Shown piece by piece: positions 18,010 to 27,433 of a stretch of 64,000 nt of DNA. Position numbers and translations under genes: made by a program. The stretch's first letter is position 1, and each line of letters starts with the position of its first letter. The notes beneath the pieces were generated by a model. That model saw only the letters and a list, made by a program, of their open reading frames with translations, did no database searches and was not told the origin of the DNA. This DNA comes from Lutibacter oceani (lineage in GTDB: Bacteria; Bacteroidota; Bacteroidia; Flavobacteriales; Flavobacteriaceae), in assembly GCF_003384935.1 (NCBI RefSeq), contig NZ_QTTQ01000012.1, positions 62,001 to 126,000 of the forward strand, read 5' to 3'.

Positions 18010-19254
18010 CTAGTTTTTTAAAATTTCTTGCATTAACAATTCTAACGCTTTATTTGAAGCTCTTTCTATAACCTTTTCTCTTGGCTTTCCAAAGAAAAAC
18101 TCTTGAGAAAAAACCTTATTTGGTGTAGCTATTGCAATAAAAACTGTTCCTACTGTTTTATCTGTTAAATCCGTTGTAGGACCAGCATTACCAGTAGTTG
18201 CTATTGCATAATCTGTTTTAAATTTTTGTTGAATTCCTAATGCCATAGCTTCTGCTACTTCAGAACTGACAACAGAAAATTGTTCAATTATACCCTTATT
18301 TACATTTAATTCTGAAATTTTTATTGCTGCCTGATATGCTACCACAGAACCCACAAAATATTTGGATGAACCTGAAATTGACGTTATCATTTTTGAAATA
18401 TTGCCTCCTGTACAACTTTCAGCAATACCCAATGTTTGTTTTTTTTCTTGTAATAATCTCCCAATAACAACCTCAATTGTTTCTCCACTATCAAAACCAA
18501 CAATAATATCTGGTATTATTTTTAATAATTTTTCAACCTCATTATTAATTGCTTTTTCTAATAACTCCTTATTCTGTCCTTTAGCAGACAATCTTAACCT
18601 AAGTCTTCCATAGGCTGGTAAATATGCCAATTTTATATCTTTAGGCAAATTATTTTCCCATACTTCAATTCTTTCCGCAACCATACTCTCACCCATTCCA
18701 TAAGTTAAAATGGTTTTATGTAAAATAAAAGGCAAATGATAGGTATTTACAATTTTTGGCAAAACACTATCTTTCATTAACCCCTTCATTTCATTTGGAA
18801 CTCCCGGTAAAGAAATTACAAGTTTATTATTATAATTAAACCACATACCTGGTGCTGTACCCCAATTGTTTTTTAAAGGAATACATTTTGAAGGCACCAA
18901 TGCCTGATCTCTATTTATTTGTGTAAATGGATAATTAGTTTTTGCAAACATGTTTTTTATATGTTCAACAATTTCTTCATTTAATACCAACACATCATTA
19001 AAATATTCAGCTAATGTTAATTTAGTAATATCATCTTTTGTTGGTCCTAAGCCTCCTGTTAAAATAACAATATCAGCATTCCGTTTTGCCTCTTTTAATG
19101 CTTTTAAAATGTGCTCTTTATCATCTTGAATTGAAGTTATTTGATATACAGATACCCCTATTTTATTCAATTCTTCAGCAATCCATTTTGAATTTGAATC
19201 CAATATTTGACCTATTAAAATTTCATCTCCAATTGTAATTATTTCAGCCTGCAT
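18010..19254 (-). CDS. cinA: CinA family protein (nicotinamide nucleotide amidase / ADP-ribose pyrophosphatase)
   Basis: A 414-residue two-domain CinA. The N-terminal molybdopterin-binding-like (COG1058) domain spans about 1-165 (MQAEIITIGDEILIGQILDSN…, TGGLGPTKDD). The C-terminal deamidase domain covers about 250-412 (LGIAESCTGGNISKMITSISGSS…, ATTGNAGP). The protein recycles NMN produced by pyridine-nucleotide turnover and is often called competence/damage-inducible protein A. Length is normal. It is upstream of rpmB on the same strand but separated from it by a promoter. Confidence 0.93.
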   Translation of the reverse strand: MQAEIITIGDEILIGQILDSNSKWIAEELNKIGVSVYQITSIQDDKEHILKALKEAKRNADIVILTGGLGPTKDDITKLTLAEYFNDVLVLNEEIVEHIKNMFAKTNYPFTQINRDQALVPSKCIPLKNNWGTAPGMWFNYNNKLVISLPGVPNEMKGLMKDSVLPKIVNTYHLPFILHKTILTYGMGESMVAERIEVWENNLPKDIKLAYLPAYGRLRLRLSAKGQNKELLEKAINNEVEKLLKIIPDIIVGFDSGETIEVVIGRLLQEKKQTLGIAESCTGGNISKMITSISGSSKYFVGSVVAYQAAIKISELNVNKGIIEQFSVVSSEVAEAMALGIQQKFKTDYAIATTGNAGPTTDLTDKTVGTVFIAIATPNKVFSQEFFFGKPREKVIERASNKALELLMQEILKN

Positions 19255-19371
19255 TTATATAAAAATATTATTTTGATAAAAGTACTAATTTCAACGCAAC
19301 CTTTTTAAGAAATTATCATCTATTGTATTAAAAGAGAAAGTATTATTTAACTCCAACTAAAATTTTAAGCT

Positions 19372-19785
19372 ATGATTGCACCCGATGAATTAAATGACAA
19401 TGAACTTTTAGAACAAATTGAGAATTGCACTTTAAGTCCTACTTTTTTCACCCATGAAGTTCTTTTACGAATGACCTATATTTTAATTAAAAAATATGGA
19501 TTGGAAGAAGCGATTAAAAAGAACTGCGAAATAAAAGAACAATATTTTCAAAAAGCCTTAAATAGCAATAAATTTAATTATACATTAACGAGAGCTTATA
19601 CTGAAATTCTTCACCATTTTATTAACAATTCTAAAAATACTAATTTCGATAAATTGTTAAGAGATTTCCCTCGATTAAGATATAATTTTAAGGATTTAGT
19701 TAGAACACATTATGGTTATGATATTTTAAAAGAACACCGTAAAGAAGATTCTCAACCACCAAGACCTATTTTATTTACATTTTAA
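19372..19785 (+). CDS. Conserved hypothetical protein, helical
   Basis: A 137-residue, all-helical, soluble protein. Its centre reads FFTHEVLLRMTYILIKKYG followed by YTLTRAYTEILHHF; this resembles a widespread uncharacterised family with a THxxHLRVAW-type helix and a later threonine-alanine helix, although the second histidine of that pattern is Leu here. It stands alone between two divergent leftward genes and has no obvious promoter box. Function unknown. Confidence 0.65.
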   Translation: MIAPDELNDNELLEQIENCTLSPTFFTHEVLLRMTYILIKKYGLEEAIKKNCEIKEQYFQKALNSNKFNYTLTRAYTEILHHFINNSKNTNFDKLLRDFPRLRYNFKDLVRTHYGYDILKEHRKEDSQPPRPILFTF

Positions 19786-19792
19786 TTAAACA

Positions 19793-20404
19793 CTATTTAA
19801 TCTTTACTGAAAATGCTTCGTTTTTGGCTATTGCGCCAATTAATATATCATTTTCAGTTACTTTACCAACACCTGCTGGTGTTCCTGTAAATATAATATC
19901 GCCCTTTTTTAGTGTAAAAAACTGAGAAACATAAGCTATTAATTCATCTATTTTCCAAAGCATTGCGTTGGTGTTCCCCTCTTGAACTAATTCATTGTTT
20001 TTATGTAATGTGAATTTTAAATTAGTTAGACTTCCTAAATTTTCTTTTGGAAAAAATTCACCAATTACGGCACTTCCATCAAATCCTTTGGCTTTTTCCC
20101 AAGGCAAACCTTTCTCTTTTAATTGGTTTTGTAAATCTCTTGCTGTAAAATCTATACCCAATCCAATTTCATCATAATATTTATGAGCAAATTTCTCTTC
20201 AATATACTTTCCAACTTTATTTATTTTAACCAAAACCTCAACTTCATAATGAATATCATTAGAAAAAGGTGGAATAAAAAAAGGCTGATTTTTAGCTAAA
20301 ATTGCAGAATCTGGTTTTAAAAAAATTACCGGATTTTCAGGTTTCTCATTTTGTAATTCTTCTATATGTTTGGCGTAATTACGTCCTATGCAAATTATTT
20401 TCAT
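19793..20404 (-). CDS. Fumarylacetoacetate hydrolase family protein
   Basis: A 203-residue member of the FAH fold (relatives: 2-hydroxyhepta-2,4-diene-1,7-dioate isomerase, acylpyruvate hydrolase, oxaloacetate decarboxylase). It begins MKIICIGRNYAKHIEELQN, has the metal-binding EVEVLVKI segment and ends with the signature FTGTPAGVGKV. Short members like this often act on acylpyruvates or oxaloacetate. It converges with the gene at 19372 and lies 40 bases after menB on the same strand. Confidence 0.88.
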   Translation of the reverse strand: MKIICIGRNYAKHIEELQNEKPENPVIFLKPDSAILAKNQPFFIPPFSNDIHYEVEVLVKINKVGKYIEEKFAHKYYDEIGLGIDFTARDLQNQLKEKGLPWEKAKGFDGSAVIGEFFPKENLGSLTNLKFTLHKNNELVQEGNTNAMLWKIDELIAYVSQFFTLKKGDIIFTGTPAGVGKVTENDILIGAIAKNEAFSVKIK

Positions 20405-20444
20405 AAATTAGTATTGAAAGTTTAATAGTTAATTTTAAAGACAA

Positions 20445-21284
20445 TTAAGGAATCCATTTTTTTTCAAAATTTGGCTTACGTTTTTCTAAAAATGCATTTC
20501 TACCCTCTTTAGCTTCATCTGTCATATACGCTAAACGAGTTGCTTCTCCTGCAAAAACCTGTTGACCAACCATACCATCATCTGTTAAATTCATTGCAAA
20601 TTTTAACATTTTTATTGAAGTAGGTGATTTTTCCAATATTTCTTGTGCCCATTGATAAGCTGTATCTTCCAACTCTTCATGAGGAATTACTGCATTTACC
20701 ATTCCCATTTCAAATGCTTCTTGTGCAGAATAATTTCTTCCTAAAAAAAATATTTCACGCGCTTTTTTTTGCCCCACCATTTTAGCCAAATATGCTGAGC
20801 CATAACCACCATCAAAACTAGTAACATCGGCATCGGTTTGTTTAAAAATTGCGTGTTCTTTACTTGCTAAGGTTAAATCGCACACCACATGTAAACTATG
20901 TCCGCCACCAACAGCCCAACCTGGTACAACAGCAATAACAACTTTAGGCATAAAACGAATTAAACGTTGTACATCTAAAATATTGAGTCTGTGGTAATTA
21001 TCATCGCCTACATAACCTTGATGTCCACGTACACGTTGATCACCTCCACTACAAAAACTAAAAACACCATCTTTAGTACTTGGGCCTTCTGAACTTAAGA
21101 GCACTACTCCAATAGATAAATCTTCTTGAGCATCATGAAAAGCCTCTAACAATTCACTTGTAGTTTTTGGTCTAAAGGCATTTCTAACATTTGGTCTGTT
21201 AAATGCTATACGTGCAACTCCATTGCATTTTTTATACGTAATATCTTCAAATTCCCTTACGGTCTTCCATTCAATTTCTTTCAT
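20445..21284 (-). CDS. menB: 1,4-dihydroxy-2-naphthoyl-CoA synthase
   Basis: A 279-residue crotonase-fold enzyme that closes the naphthoate ring of menaquinone from o-succinylbenzoyl-CoA. Diagnostic segments are RVRGHQGYVGDD (the flexible loop found in MenB), CSGGDQRVRG, VPGWAVGGGHSLHV (oxyanion hole) and TDADVTSFDGGYGSAYLA with the catalytic Asp/Tyr region. Length is typical. Other men genes are at 24.4, 27.6 and 29.5 kb on the same strand but in separate transcription units. Confidence 0.95.
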   Translation of the reverse strand: MKEIEWKTVREFEDITYKKCNGVARIAFNRPNVRNAFRPKTTSELLEAFHDAQEDLSIGVVLLSSEGPSTKDGVFSFCSGGDQRVRGHQGYVGDDNYHRLNILDVQRLIRFMPKVVIAVVPGWAVGGGHSLHVVCDLTLASKEHAIFKQTDADVTSFDGGYGSAYLAKMVGQKKAREIFFLGRNYSAQEAFEMGMVNAVIPHEELEDTAYQWAQEILEKSPTSIKMLKFAMNLTDDGMVGQQVFAGEATRLAYMTDEAKEGRNAFLEKRKPNFEKKWIP

Positions 21285-21508
21285 TTCATATAAATTAAAA
21301 GGTAAAAATAATTTATTTTAATGGTATAAAAAATTAAAATTTAAAAGATATCCTTTCATTTATACTATTAAAATTATATAAATACTAAAATTGTAAATTT
21401 TGGGTTAATATTTATGTTAAATGCTTTGTTTATGAATAATTTCAAATTCAAAATGTTAATATATTGTTTTAACTTTTTCTATATCAGAATATAATTTAAA
21501 TTTAGACC

Positions 21509-22708
21509 ATGAAAATTTCAATTTTAAATAAAATAAACACCCTATTAATATTATTTGTTACAATTAATAGCTTTTCTCAAAATATCAAAACAAAAAAATT
21601 TAATTCTGAAATACTTCAAAATGATCGTTATTTAAAAATATATATTCCTCCAAGTTACGATTTAGATGAAACTAAGTTTTATCCGTTAACAATTGTACTT
21701 GATGCAGAGTTTTTATTTGATGTTTATGTTGGAAACTCTATATTATTTGCCAATAAAGATAAGGCCCCAGAGCAAATTGTTGTTGGTATAAATCAAAATC
21801 ATTTTGATGAAAGGTATCAAGATTGTTCTTATCAAAAGGAAAATAGTTTACCAACCCAGGAAAGTGAAGCTTTTTACCAATTTATTAGAATAGAACTAAT
21901 GGATTATTTAGAAGAAAACTATAGAATTTCTCCCTTTAAAACAATTATAGGAAATACTTTAACCGCAAATTTTACAAATTATTTTTTAGTTGAAGAATAC
22001 CCAGGATTTAATGCTTTTATAAATATTAACCCTTATTATGCATTGGACATTCCTATTATGTTACAACAAAAAGCTTCTTCTCTTAAAGATGAAAACATAT
22101 ACTATTATTTAAGTAATGGTAATTATAATTTAGAGAAATACAGCACTTTTATTGACGAAACAAATGCATTATTAGAAACAGTAAATAATCCTAAATTTAA
22201 ATACAAATACGAAAAATTTGAAAATAGTACTAAAACTGCCTCAATAGGGCAATCTGTTCCAAGTGCTTTAGCATTTATTTTTGAAATGTATTCAACAATT
22301 TCCGATGAAGAATTTGATAAAAACGTTAAGGATTTATCCCCTGCTGATGCAATTGCCTATTTAGAAAAAAAATATGTTGAAATTGAATATTTGTTTGGAA
22401 GTAATTTAAAAATAAGAGAAAAAGATATTTTTGCAATCGAAGCAATTGTTCTAGACAAAGAAAATGGTGATTATTTAAAAAATTTTGGTGAAATGATTAA
22501 TAAACTTTATAAAGAATCACCAATTGGAGATTATTATATTGGACGTTATTATGAAACTGAAAAAAAATATAAACTGGCTTTAAGATATTATAAAAGCGGT
22601 TATATGAAACTACCTGAAGGAGATCCAAACTCTGATGGTTACTACGAAAACATTGAACGAGTACTGCAAAAAAGAGACGGCGCTTATATTGAAGAAAATC
22701 CCAAATAA
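21509..22708 (+). CDS. Esterase-like alpha/beta-hydrolase fold protein with degenerate nucleophile
   Basis: A 399-residue exported protein: signal peptide 1-24 (SFSQ), then a putative-esterase (esterase D/IroE-like) fold. Early landmarks (YLKIYIPPSYDL…, PLTIVLDAE) are kept, but the nucleophile elbow that should read GxSxG is GNTLT at 148-152, so there is no serine at the expected place. The C-terminal 90 residues (about 310-399) form TPR-like helices (YYIGRYYETEKKYKLALRYY). It may be a non-catalytic binding protein, or Thr150 may serve as nucleophile. The next gene is an exported C1 peptidase. Confidence 0.75.
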   Translation: MKISILNKINTLLILFVTINSFSQNIKTKKFNSEILQNDRYLKIYIPPSYDLDETKFYPLTIVLDAEFLFDVYVGNSILFANKDKAPEQIVVGINQNHFDERYQDCSYQKENSLPTQESEAFYQFIRIELMDYLEENYRISPFKTIIGNTLTANFTNYFLVEEYPGFNAFININPYYALDIPIMLQQKASSLKDENIYYYLSNGNYNLEKYSTFIDETNALLETVNNPKFKYKYEKFENSTKTASIGQSVPSALAFIFEMYSTISDEEFDKNVKDLSPADAIAYLEKKYVEIEYLFGSNLKIREKDIFAIEAIVLDKENGDYLKNFGEMINKLYKESPIGDYYIGRYYETEKKYKLALRYYKSGYMKLPEGDPNSDGYYENIERVLQKRDGAYIEENPK

Positions 22709-22805
22709 TTAAATAATAAAATGAGCAAGACCGGGCTTTAACCTCAAACACAATTCTTAAAATATGAATTTTATATTACCAATAAAAAACAATAAATATC
22801 AACAC

Positions 22806-23963
22806 ATGAAACATACTTTTTTAACCCTTATTTTACTAGTAACAACTTCTTTTTTTTATGCGCAAGAAGATAATGTTGTAACAGTACAATTACCTACTGA
22901 ACAAAAATATGAGTTTACTTCAGTTATAGACATTGAAGCATCGGCTGTTAAAAACCAAGGAAATACAGGAACTTGCTGGAGTTTTTCAGCTTCATCGTTT
23001 TTAGAATCTGAGATTTATAGAAATACTGGAGAAATAATTGACATTTCTGAAATGTATAATGTTAGAAATACTTATCCTACAAAAGCCTGGAATTATGTTA
23101 TGCGTCAAGGTAAAATTCAGTTTAGTGAAGGAGGTTTGGCACATGATGTATTAAATGCTGTTAAAACCTACGGTTTAGTTCCTGAAAGTGCTTACTCTGG
23201 TTTAAAAAATGATGCTACCAACCACAATCATTCTAAACTAGTTCCTGAGTTAACAAAAGTTTTAGATGATTATATTAAAAACGGTAAAAAATCTGCATAT
23301 CCTAATTGGAGCGTTTCTGTTGATTCTATCTTAGACCTTCATTTGGGTAAAACACCAGAAACCTTCTTTTATGAAGGAATGACATACACTCCTAAATCAT
23401 TTCTAGACAAAACCAACATAAAAACATCAGATTATATAACGTTAACTTCATTTACGCACCAACCTTACAATTCTAATTTTATATTAAATATTCCTGATAA
23501 TTTTTCCAACGGACTATTTTATAATATTACTTTAGATAAGTTAGTTTCCGAAACAGATAATGCCTTAAAAAAAGGATACACTATTGCATTGGATTGTGAT
23601 GTTTCTGAAAAAACTTTTTCTTCAAAATATGGAATAGCAGTACTGCCAAAAAAAATTGAAGATAATGAAAAAGCATTAACTTATATTGTAAATGAAAACG
23701 ATATAACACCTGAATTTAGGCAACAAGAATTTGAAAATTACAACACCACAGATGACCATTTAATGCACATAATTGGTATGGTAAAAGATCAAAATGGAAA
23801 CGAATATTATAAAGTTAAAAACTCTTGGGGAACAAATAGAGAACGCATTGGAAATAACGGTTACGTTTATATGAGTAAGGCATTCTTTAAGTTAAAAACA
23901 ATTTCTATTTTAGTTCATAAAAATGCATTAAGTGAAGATTTAAAAGATAAAATTAAAATTTAA
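22806..23963 (+). CDS. Secreted C1 (bleomycin hydrolase-like) cysteine peptidase
   Basis: A papain-fold peptidase of about 385 residues. The catalytic Cys is in NTGTCWSFSASS, the His in DDHLMHIIGMV and the Asn in VKNSWG, which is the order and spacing of bleomycin hydrolase/aminopeptidase C. Unlike those cytoplasmic enzymes it has a signal peptide (MKHTFLTLILLVTTSFFYAQ). I start it at 22806 rather than the upstream ATG at 22764 because the signal peptide begins cleanly there. It is 97 bases after the esterase-like gene and ends at a REP-like hairpin. Confidence 0.88.
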   Translation: MKHTFLTLILLVTTSFFYAQEDNVVTVQLPTEQKYEFTSVIDIEASAVKNQGNTGTCWSFSASSFLESEIYRNTGEIIDISEMYNVRNTYPTKAWNYVMRQGKIQFSEGGLAHDVLNAVKTYGLVPESAYSGLKNDATNHNHSKLVPELTKVLDDYIKNGKKSAYPNWSVSVDSILDLHLGKTPETFFYEGMTYTPKSFLDKTNIKTSDYITLTSFTHQPYNSNFILNIPDNFSNGLFYNITLDKLVSETDNALKKGYTIALDCDVSEKTFSSKYGIAVLPKKIEDNEKALTYIVNENDITPEFRQQEFENYNTTDDHLMHIIGMVKDQNGNEYYKVKNSWGTNRERIGNNGYVYMSKAFFKLKTISILVHKNALSEDLKDKIKI

Positions 23964-23969
23964 TTTCAC

Positions 23970-24023
23970 TGTCAAACTGAGTTTGTTCAAATTTATGAAA
24001 AACAGACAAGCTCAGTTTGAAAA
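23970..24023. repeat. Inverted pair of REP-like palindromes between convergent genes
   Basis: A unit at 23970-23990 (core CAAACTGAG) faces an inverted copy at 24003-24023 (CTCAGTTTG). The sequence belongs to the same family as 12984-13055 and again lies exactly between two convergent stops (C1 peptidase and the S1 protein). Likely a bidirectional terminator. Confidence 0.7.
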
Positions 24024-24028
24024 AATAT

Positions 24029-24442
24029 TTACACAAACTTAATACCTTCTTCAGAAATAGTAATTAATTTTTGACGAAATAAACCTCCAATTGCACTTTT
24101 AAAAGCCTTTTTACTCATTCCCAATTGGTATTTTATTTCATCAGGACTACTTTTATCATGCAATGCTAAAACGCCATCATTTTGTCTTAATGCATTTAAT
24201 ATTGTAATTTCATTTTTAACAATAGTGTGTTTAAAACCAATAGCTTGCAAGCTCACATCTAGCTTTTCATCTTCACGAATTTTCTTTATATAACCAACTA
24301 ATTTTTGACCTTCTTCTATTTTTTGGTATAATTCATTTTTATAAAGCATTCCTTCAAATTCTTCATTTACCAAAACTGTAAATCCCAATGCTGTATTTCT
24401 TACAACAATTAAATCTACTTTATCACCTACTTTTAAATCCAT
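24029..24442 (-). CDS. Short CvfB-like S1 / winged-helix RNA-binding protein
   Basis: A 137-residue protein that matches the C-terminal half of the CvfB/YitL family: an S1 domain at about 1-66 (VGDKVDLIVVRNTALGFTVLV … DEKLDVSLQ) followed by a winged helix (about 80-137, SPDEIKYQLGMSKKAFKSAIGG). Full-length CvfB has about 280 residues and three S1 domains, so the N-terminal half is missing here. Family members bind RNA and influence expression of virulence or stress genes in Gram-positives. It lies 6 bases after menD and is surely co-transcribed. Confidence 0.8.
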   Translation of the reverse strand: MDLKVGDKVDLIVVRNTALGFTVLVNEEFEGMLYKNELYQKIEEGQKLVGYIKKIREDEKLDVSLQAIGFKHTIVKNEITILNALRQNDGVLALHDKSSPDEIKYQLGMSKKAFKSAIGGLFRQKLITISEEGIKFV

Positions 24443-24448
24443 AATATT

Positions 24449-26113
24449 TTATTTTAAATTGTTGAAATATGCTTTTAATATTTTATCATTTTCTTCTCTT
24501 GGAGTAAATATTTCTAATAATTTTGGTGTATTAGATTCTTTATAAAAACTGTCCAATTCTTTATTCAACTCATTTTCATTCACAACTGTTGAATACTCAA
24601 AATTATACATTTTACACAAATGTACAGCGGTTAAATTATGTGGAGCTTCAAAATAATCTAACGCATTTGAATTTTGAGGACCAGGTATAAACCTAAAAAT
24701 ACCGCCACCTCCATTATTCACTAAAATTATTCTAAAATTCTTAGGAATATAAGTATTCCAAAGTGCATTACTATCATAAAAAAAACTAATATCACCTGTT
24801 AAAAAAACAGTATTTTCTTTTAAAGCTGTGGCTGCTCCAATTGCTGTACTTGTACTGCCATCAATACCGCTTGTGCCTCTATTACAAAATACACGCAATG
24901 TTTTATTTATATTAAACAATTGTGTGTATCTAATTACTGAACTATTACCAACTTGTAATTGTGAATAATTAGGAACAGATTTTAACAGAGTATCAAAAAC
25001 TTTTAAATCGGAAAATTCACAATTAGTTAAAAACTCCTGATGTTTTTTTAATCGTACATATTTTTTATTTAACCAAAATTCTTGATAATCGCTATTTAAA
25101 GGCTTTGTTAAAAAGAAAAACTGACTAAAAAATAATTGTGGCGTAATTTTAAAATGATGCTTTAAACAATGAAATGTATCAAATGCTCTTTTGGTATCAA
25201 CATGCCAATGATATGTTGGTTTAAATTTTCTTAAATGTTGTTTTATTTTTTTTGAAACAATTAAACCTCCTAAACTTAATAATATATCTGGCTGAAAATG
25301 AGACAATTCATCATCTTCCAATGGAAAAATTAATTTATCTATACTGTTAATAAATTTTGAATGCGAAACATTTGCAGTATTTTCAATTAATATCAAAACA
25401 GACGGATCTTTAGTTAAATGCTCTAATTGAATTTGTAATAATTCACTTGGATAATTAGCACCAACCAACACCATTTTTCGTTTGGAAGTATTCCATATTT
25501 CTGCAAACTTTTCTAAATAATCAACTTCTAAAGGAACCTCCTCAAAATTGTTAACTATTGGTTCAAATTTAATAATTTCATTAGTGGTTTCATATAAAGG
25601 CTCATCAAAAGGCACATTTATATGAACAGGTCCTTTTTCTAAAATAGAAATTTCAAAAATTTCATCAATCATTTCTTTTATAGAATTTTCAACATTTAAA
25701 TCTTCATTTAAACTTATAGATTCTAAAATATGATTTTCAAAAACATTTTCTTGCCTAATTGTTTGTCCATCACCAATGTCAATTAAATGTTCAGGTCTAT
25801 CAGCTGAAATTACAACTAACGGAATATTACTATAAAAAGCTTCAGCAATAGCAGGGTAATAGTTTAATAATGCAGAACCCGATGTACAAACTACTGCTAC
25901 TGGTTTTTGCAACTGTTGCGCTATACCTAATGCGAAAAATGCCGCACAACGCTCATCAACAATACTATATGTTTTTATATTTGAATGATTTGTAAAACCA
26001 ATTGTTAAAGGTGCATTTCTTGAACCTGGGGAAATTACAACGTGCTCAATTTTATTAGCAACACAAGATGCAATTACAATTTGAGCCAATTCATTTTTAG
26101 GAAATTGAGGCAT
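24449..26113 (-). CDS. menD: SEPHCHC synthase
   Basis: A 554-residue thiamine-diphosphate enzyme that condenses isochorismate with 2-oxoglutarate to give SEPHCHC, an early step of menaquinone synthesis. The N-terminal ThDP region has HVVISPGSRNAPLTI, and the ThDP/Mg-binding GDISFFYDSNALWN motif lies near the C-terminus, followed by NNGGGGIFRFIPG. Length is typical. A -7 box lies 26 bases upstream. MenF, which supplies isochorismate, lies about 1.5 kb further upstream on the same strand, with the AraC gene in between. Confidence 0.95.
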   Translation of the reverse strand: MPQFPKNELAQIVIASCVANKIEHVVISPGSRNAPLTIGFTNHSNIKTYSIVDERCAAFFALGIAQQLQKPVAVVCTSGSALLNYYPAIAEAFYSNIPLVVISADRPEHLIDIGDGQTIRQENVFENHILESISLNEDLNVENSIKEMIDEIFEISILEKGPVHINVPFDEPLYETTNEIIKFEPIVNNFEEVPLEVDYLEKFAEIWNTSKRKMVLVGANYPSELLQIQLEHLTKDPSVLILIENTANVSHSKFINSIDKLIFPLEDDELSHFQPDILLSLGGLIVSKKIKQHLRKFKPTYHWHVDTKRAFDTFHCLKHHFKITPQLFFSQFFFLTKPLNSDYQEFWLNKKYVRLKKHQEFLTNCEFSDLKVFDTLLKSVPNYSQLQVGNSSVIRYTQLFNINKTLRVFCNRGTSGIDGSTSTAIGAATALKENTVFLTGDISFFYDSNALWNTYIPKNFRIILVNNGGGGIFRFIPGPQNSNALDYFEAPHNLTAVHLCKMYNFEYSTVVNENELNKELDSFYKESNTPKLLEIFTPREENDKILKAYFNNLK

Positions 26114-26138
26114 TTAATTTTAACGAGTTTTAAAGTTA

Positions 26139-26146
26139 CAAAGTTA
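26139..26146 (-). promoter_or_regulatory. -7 promoter box for menD
   Basis: Minus strand TAACTTTG matches TAnnTTTG, 25 bases ahead of the menD start. Confidence 0.6.
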
Positions 26147-26259
26147 CATAAAGTTATTGTAGCATTTAAATGAAATAAAATCCATTCTTGATTTTTATCA
26201 TACAATTATTTAACTGCGAATTGTAACTTACATTATTATGCATTTTAAAACTTAATAAG

Positions 26260-27387
26260 TTGATTAAAATAGTAGCCCTCTTATCCACTTTATTTATTAA
26301 TTTATATGGTGCACTATTTCTGTTTTTTACAAGTAATAAAAAATTTAAAAATCGTTTTTATTTAGGGATTTTCTTTTTTGATAGTTTTATTTTATTTGTA
26401 GGTCATTTCTTATCATTTAATGAGTTTTGGAACACATTCAGGTATTTAGATTTTATATTTTTAGCTGCTTTACTTGCATTTTACCCATTATATTACTTAT
26501 ATCTTAATAGTGCTTTTAATTTAATTATTGTGAAATCTAAATGGATTTATCACTTTATTCCTTCAATATTAATTGCAGTTGCAATGCTTATAACTACTTT
26601 ATTTGCGAATTGGGAAGATTATCAAGTATATATGAACAATAATTTATATAGCACACCTTTAACTAGCAATTCATCTTTAGCTTTAGCGTATTTGTATAAA
26701 GGTTCCAGAGCATTTCATTTAATTCAAATTATAATTTATAATTTTTTGGCAATTCGCTATATTTTTAAAACTCATAAGGAAATGAATAATTCATTTTCAG
26801 ATATAAATAAATATCAATTACGCTTATTTTACACTGCAAACATTTCATTTATTTTACTTATGTCAATTCCTGGATTTTATGTTACAGCCATAGGCAGAAC
26901 TCCTTTAAACTCTAACGAAATGTTACTTTTTTATGTTTGCATTTTGTTTACATTACTTTATTTAATTTTGGCAATTATTGGTTTAAAACAACTACCAATA
27001 AATTTACAGTTATCTCAGGAAAACAATACTAAAAACCTTAACATTCACAAGCACGATTTATTAGAAATTGAAAAAAATCTGATTCACTTATTTAACGATA
27101 AAAAACCATGGTTAAATCCAAATTTAAACATTTGGGATGTTGCAAGTAGTATTGGTACTAATAGATCTTATGTTTCAAAAGTTATAAATGAAAGTATGGG
27201 GTATAATTTTAACCATTTTGTTAATAATTATCGAGTAAATGAAGCTAAAATACTCTTAAAAACCAAACCTCAACTTTCAATTTCAGAAATTAGTGAACTA
27301 TCTGGCTTTGGATCTTTAAATACTTTTATAAGAACCTTTAAATATTTCGAAAACTGCACACCTACTGAATTTAAGCTTCATAATTAA
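26260..27387 (+). CDS. Membrane-bound AraC-family transcriptional regulator
   Basis: A 375-residue protein with about seven transmembrane helices in residues 1-245 and an AraC-type double helix-turn-helix in 270-375 (IWDVASSIGTNRSYVSKVIN and ISEISELSGFGSLNTFIRTF). The start is TTG; the only nearby ATG (26238) is out of frame and closed after five codons. Such 7TM-AraC proteins are common in Bacteroidota and are thought to sense a signal in the membrane. It sits between divergent menD and convergent menF. A direct repeat just after its stop may be its own binding site. Confidence 0.87.
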   Translation: MIKIVALLSTLFINLYGALFLFFTSNKKFKNRFYLGIFFFDSFILFVGHFLSFNEFWNTFRYLDFIFLAALLAFYPLYYLYLNSAFNLIIVKSKWIYHFIPSILIAVAMLITTLFANWEDYQVYMNNNLYSTPLTSNSSLALAYLYKGSRAFHLIQIIIYNFLAIRYIFKTHKEMNNSFSDINKYQLRLFYTANISFILLMSIPGFYVTAIGRTPLNSNEMLLFYVCILFTLLYLILAIIGLKQLPINLQLSQENNTKNLNIHKHDLLEIEKNLIHLFNDKKPWLNPNLNIWDVASSIGTNRSYVSKVINESMGYNFNHFVNNYRVNEAKILLKTKPQLSISEISELSGFGSLNTFIRTFKYFENCTPTEFKLHN

Positions 27388-27395
27388 TAGCTTTT

Positions 27396-27433
27396 TACGA
27401 TTTGAAACCTCGTTTATACGATTTGCAATCTCA
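27396..27433 (+). repeat. Two direct repeats 21 bp apart, possible AraC operator
   Basis: TACGATTTGAAACCTCG (27396-27412) and TACGATTTGCAATCTCA (27417-27433) match at 14 of 17 positions with a 21-base period, two helical turns, the arrangement bound by AraC-type dimers. The pair lies 9 bases after the AraC stop, in a gap with no rightward gene, so what it controls is unclear. An inverted repeat (ATGAGTAAC at 27436-27444 with GTTACTCAT at 27490-27498) follows directly. Confidence 0.45.
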
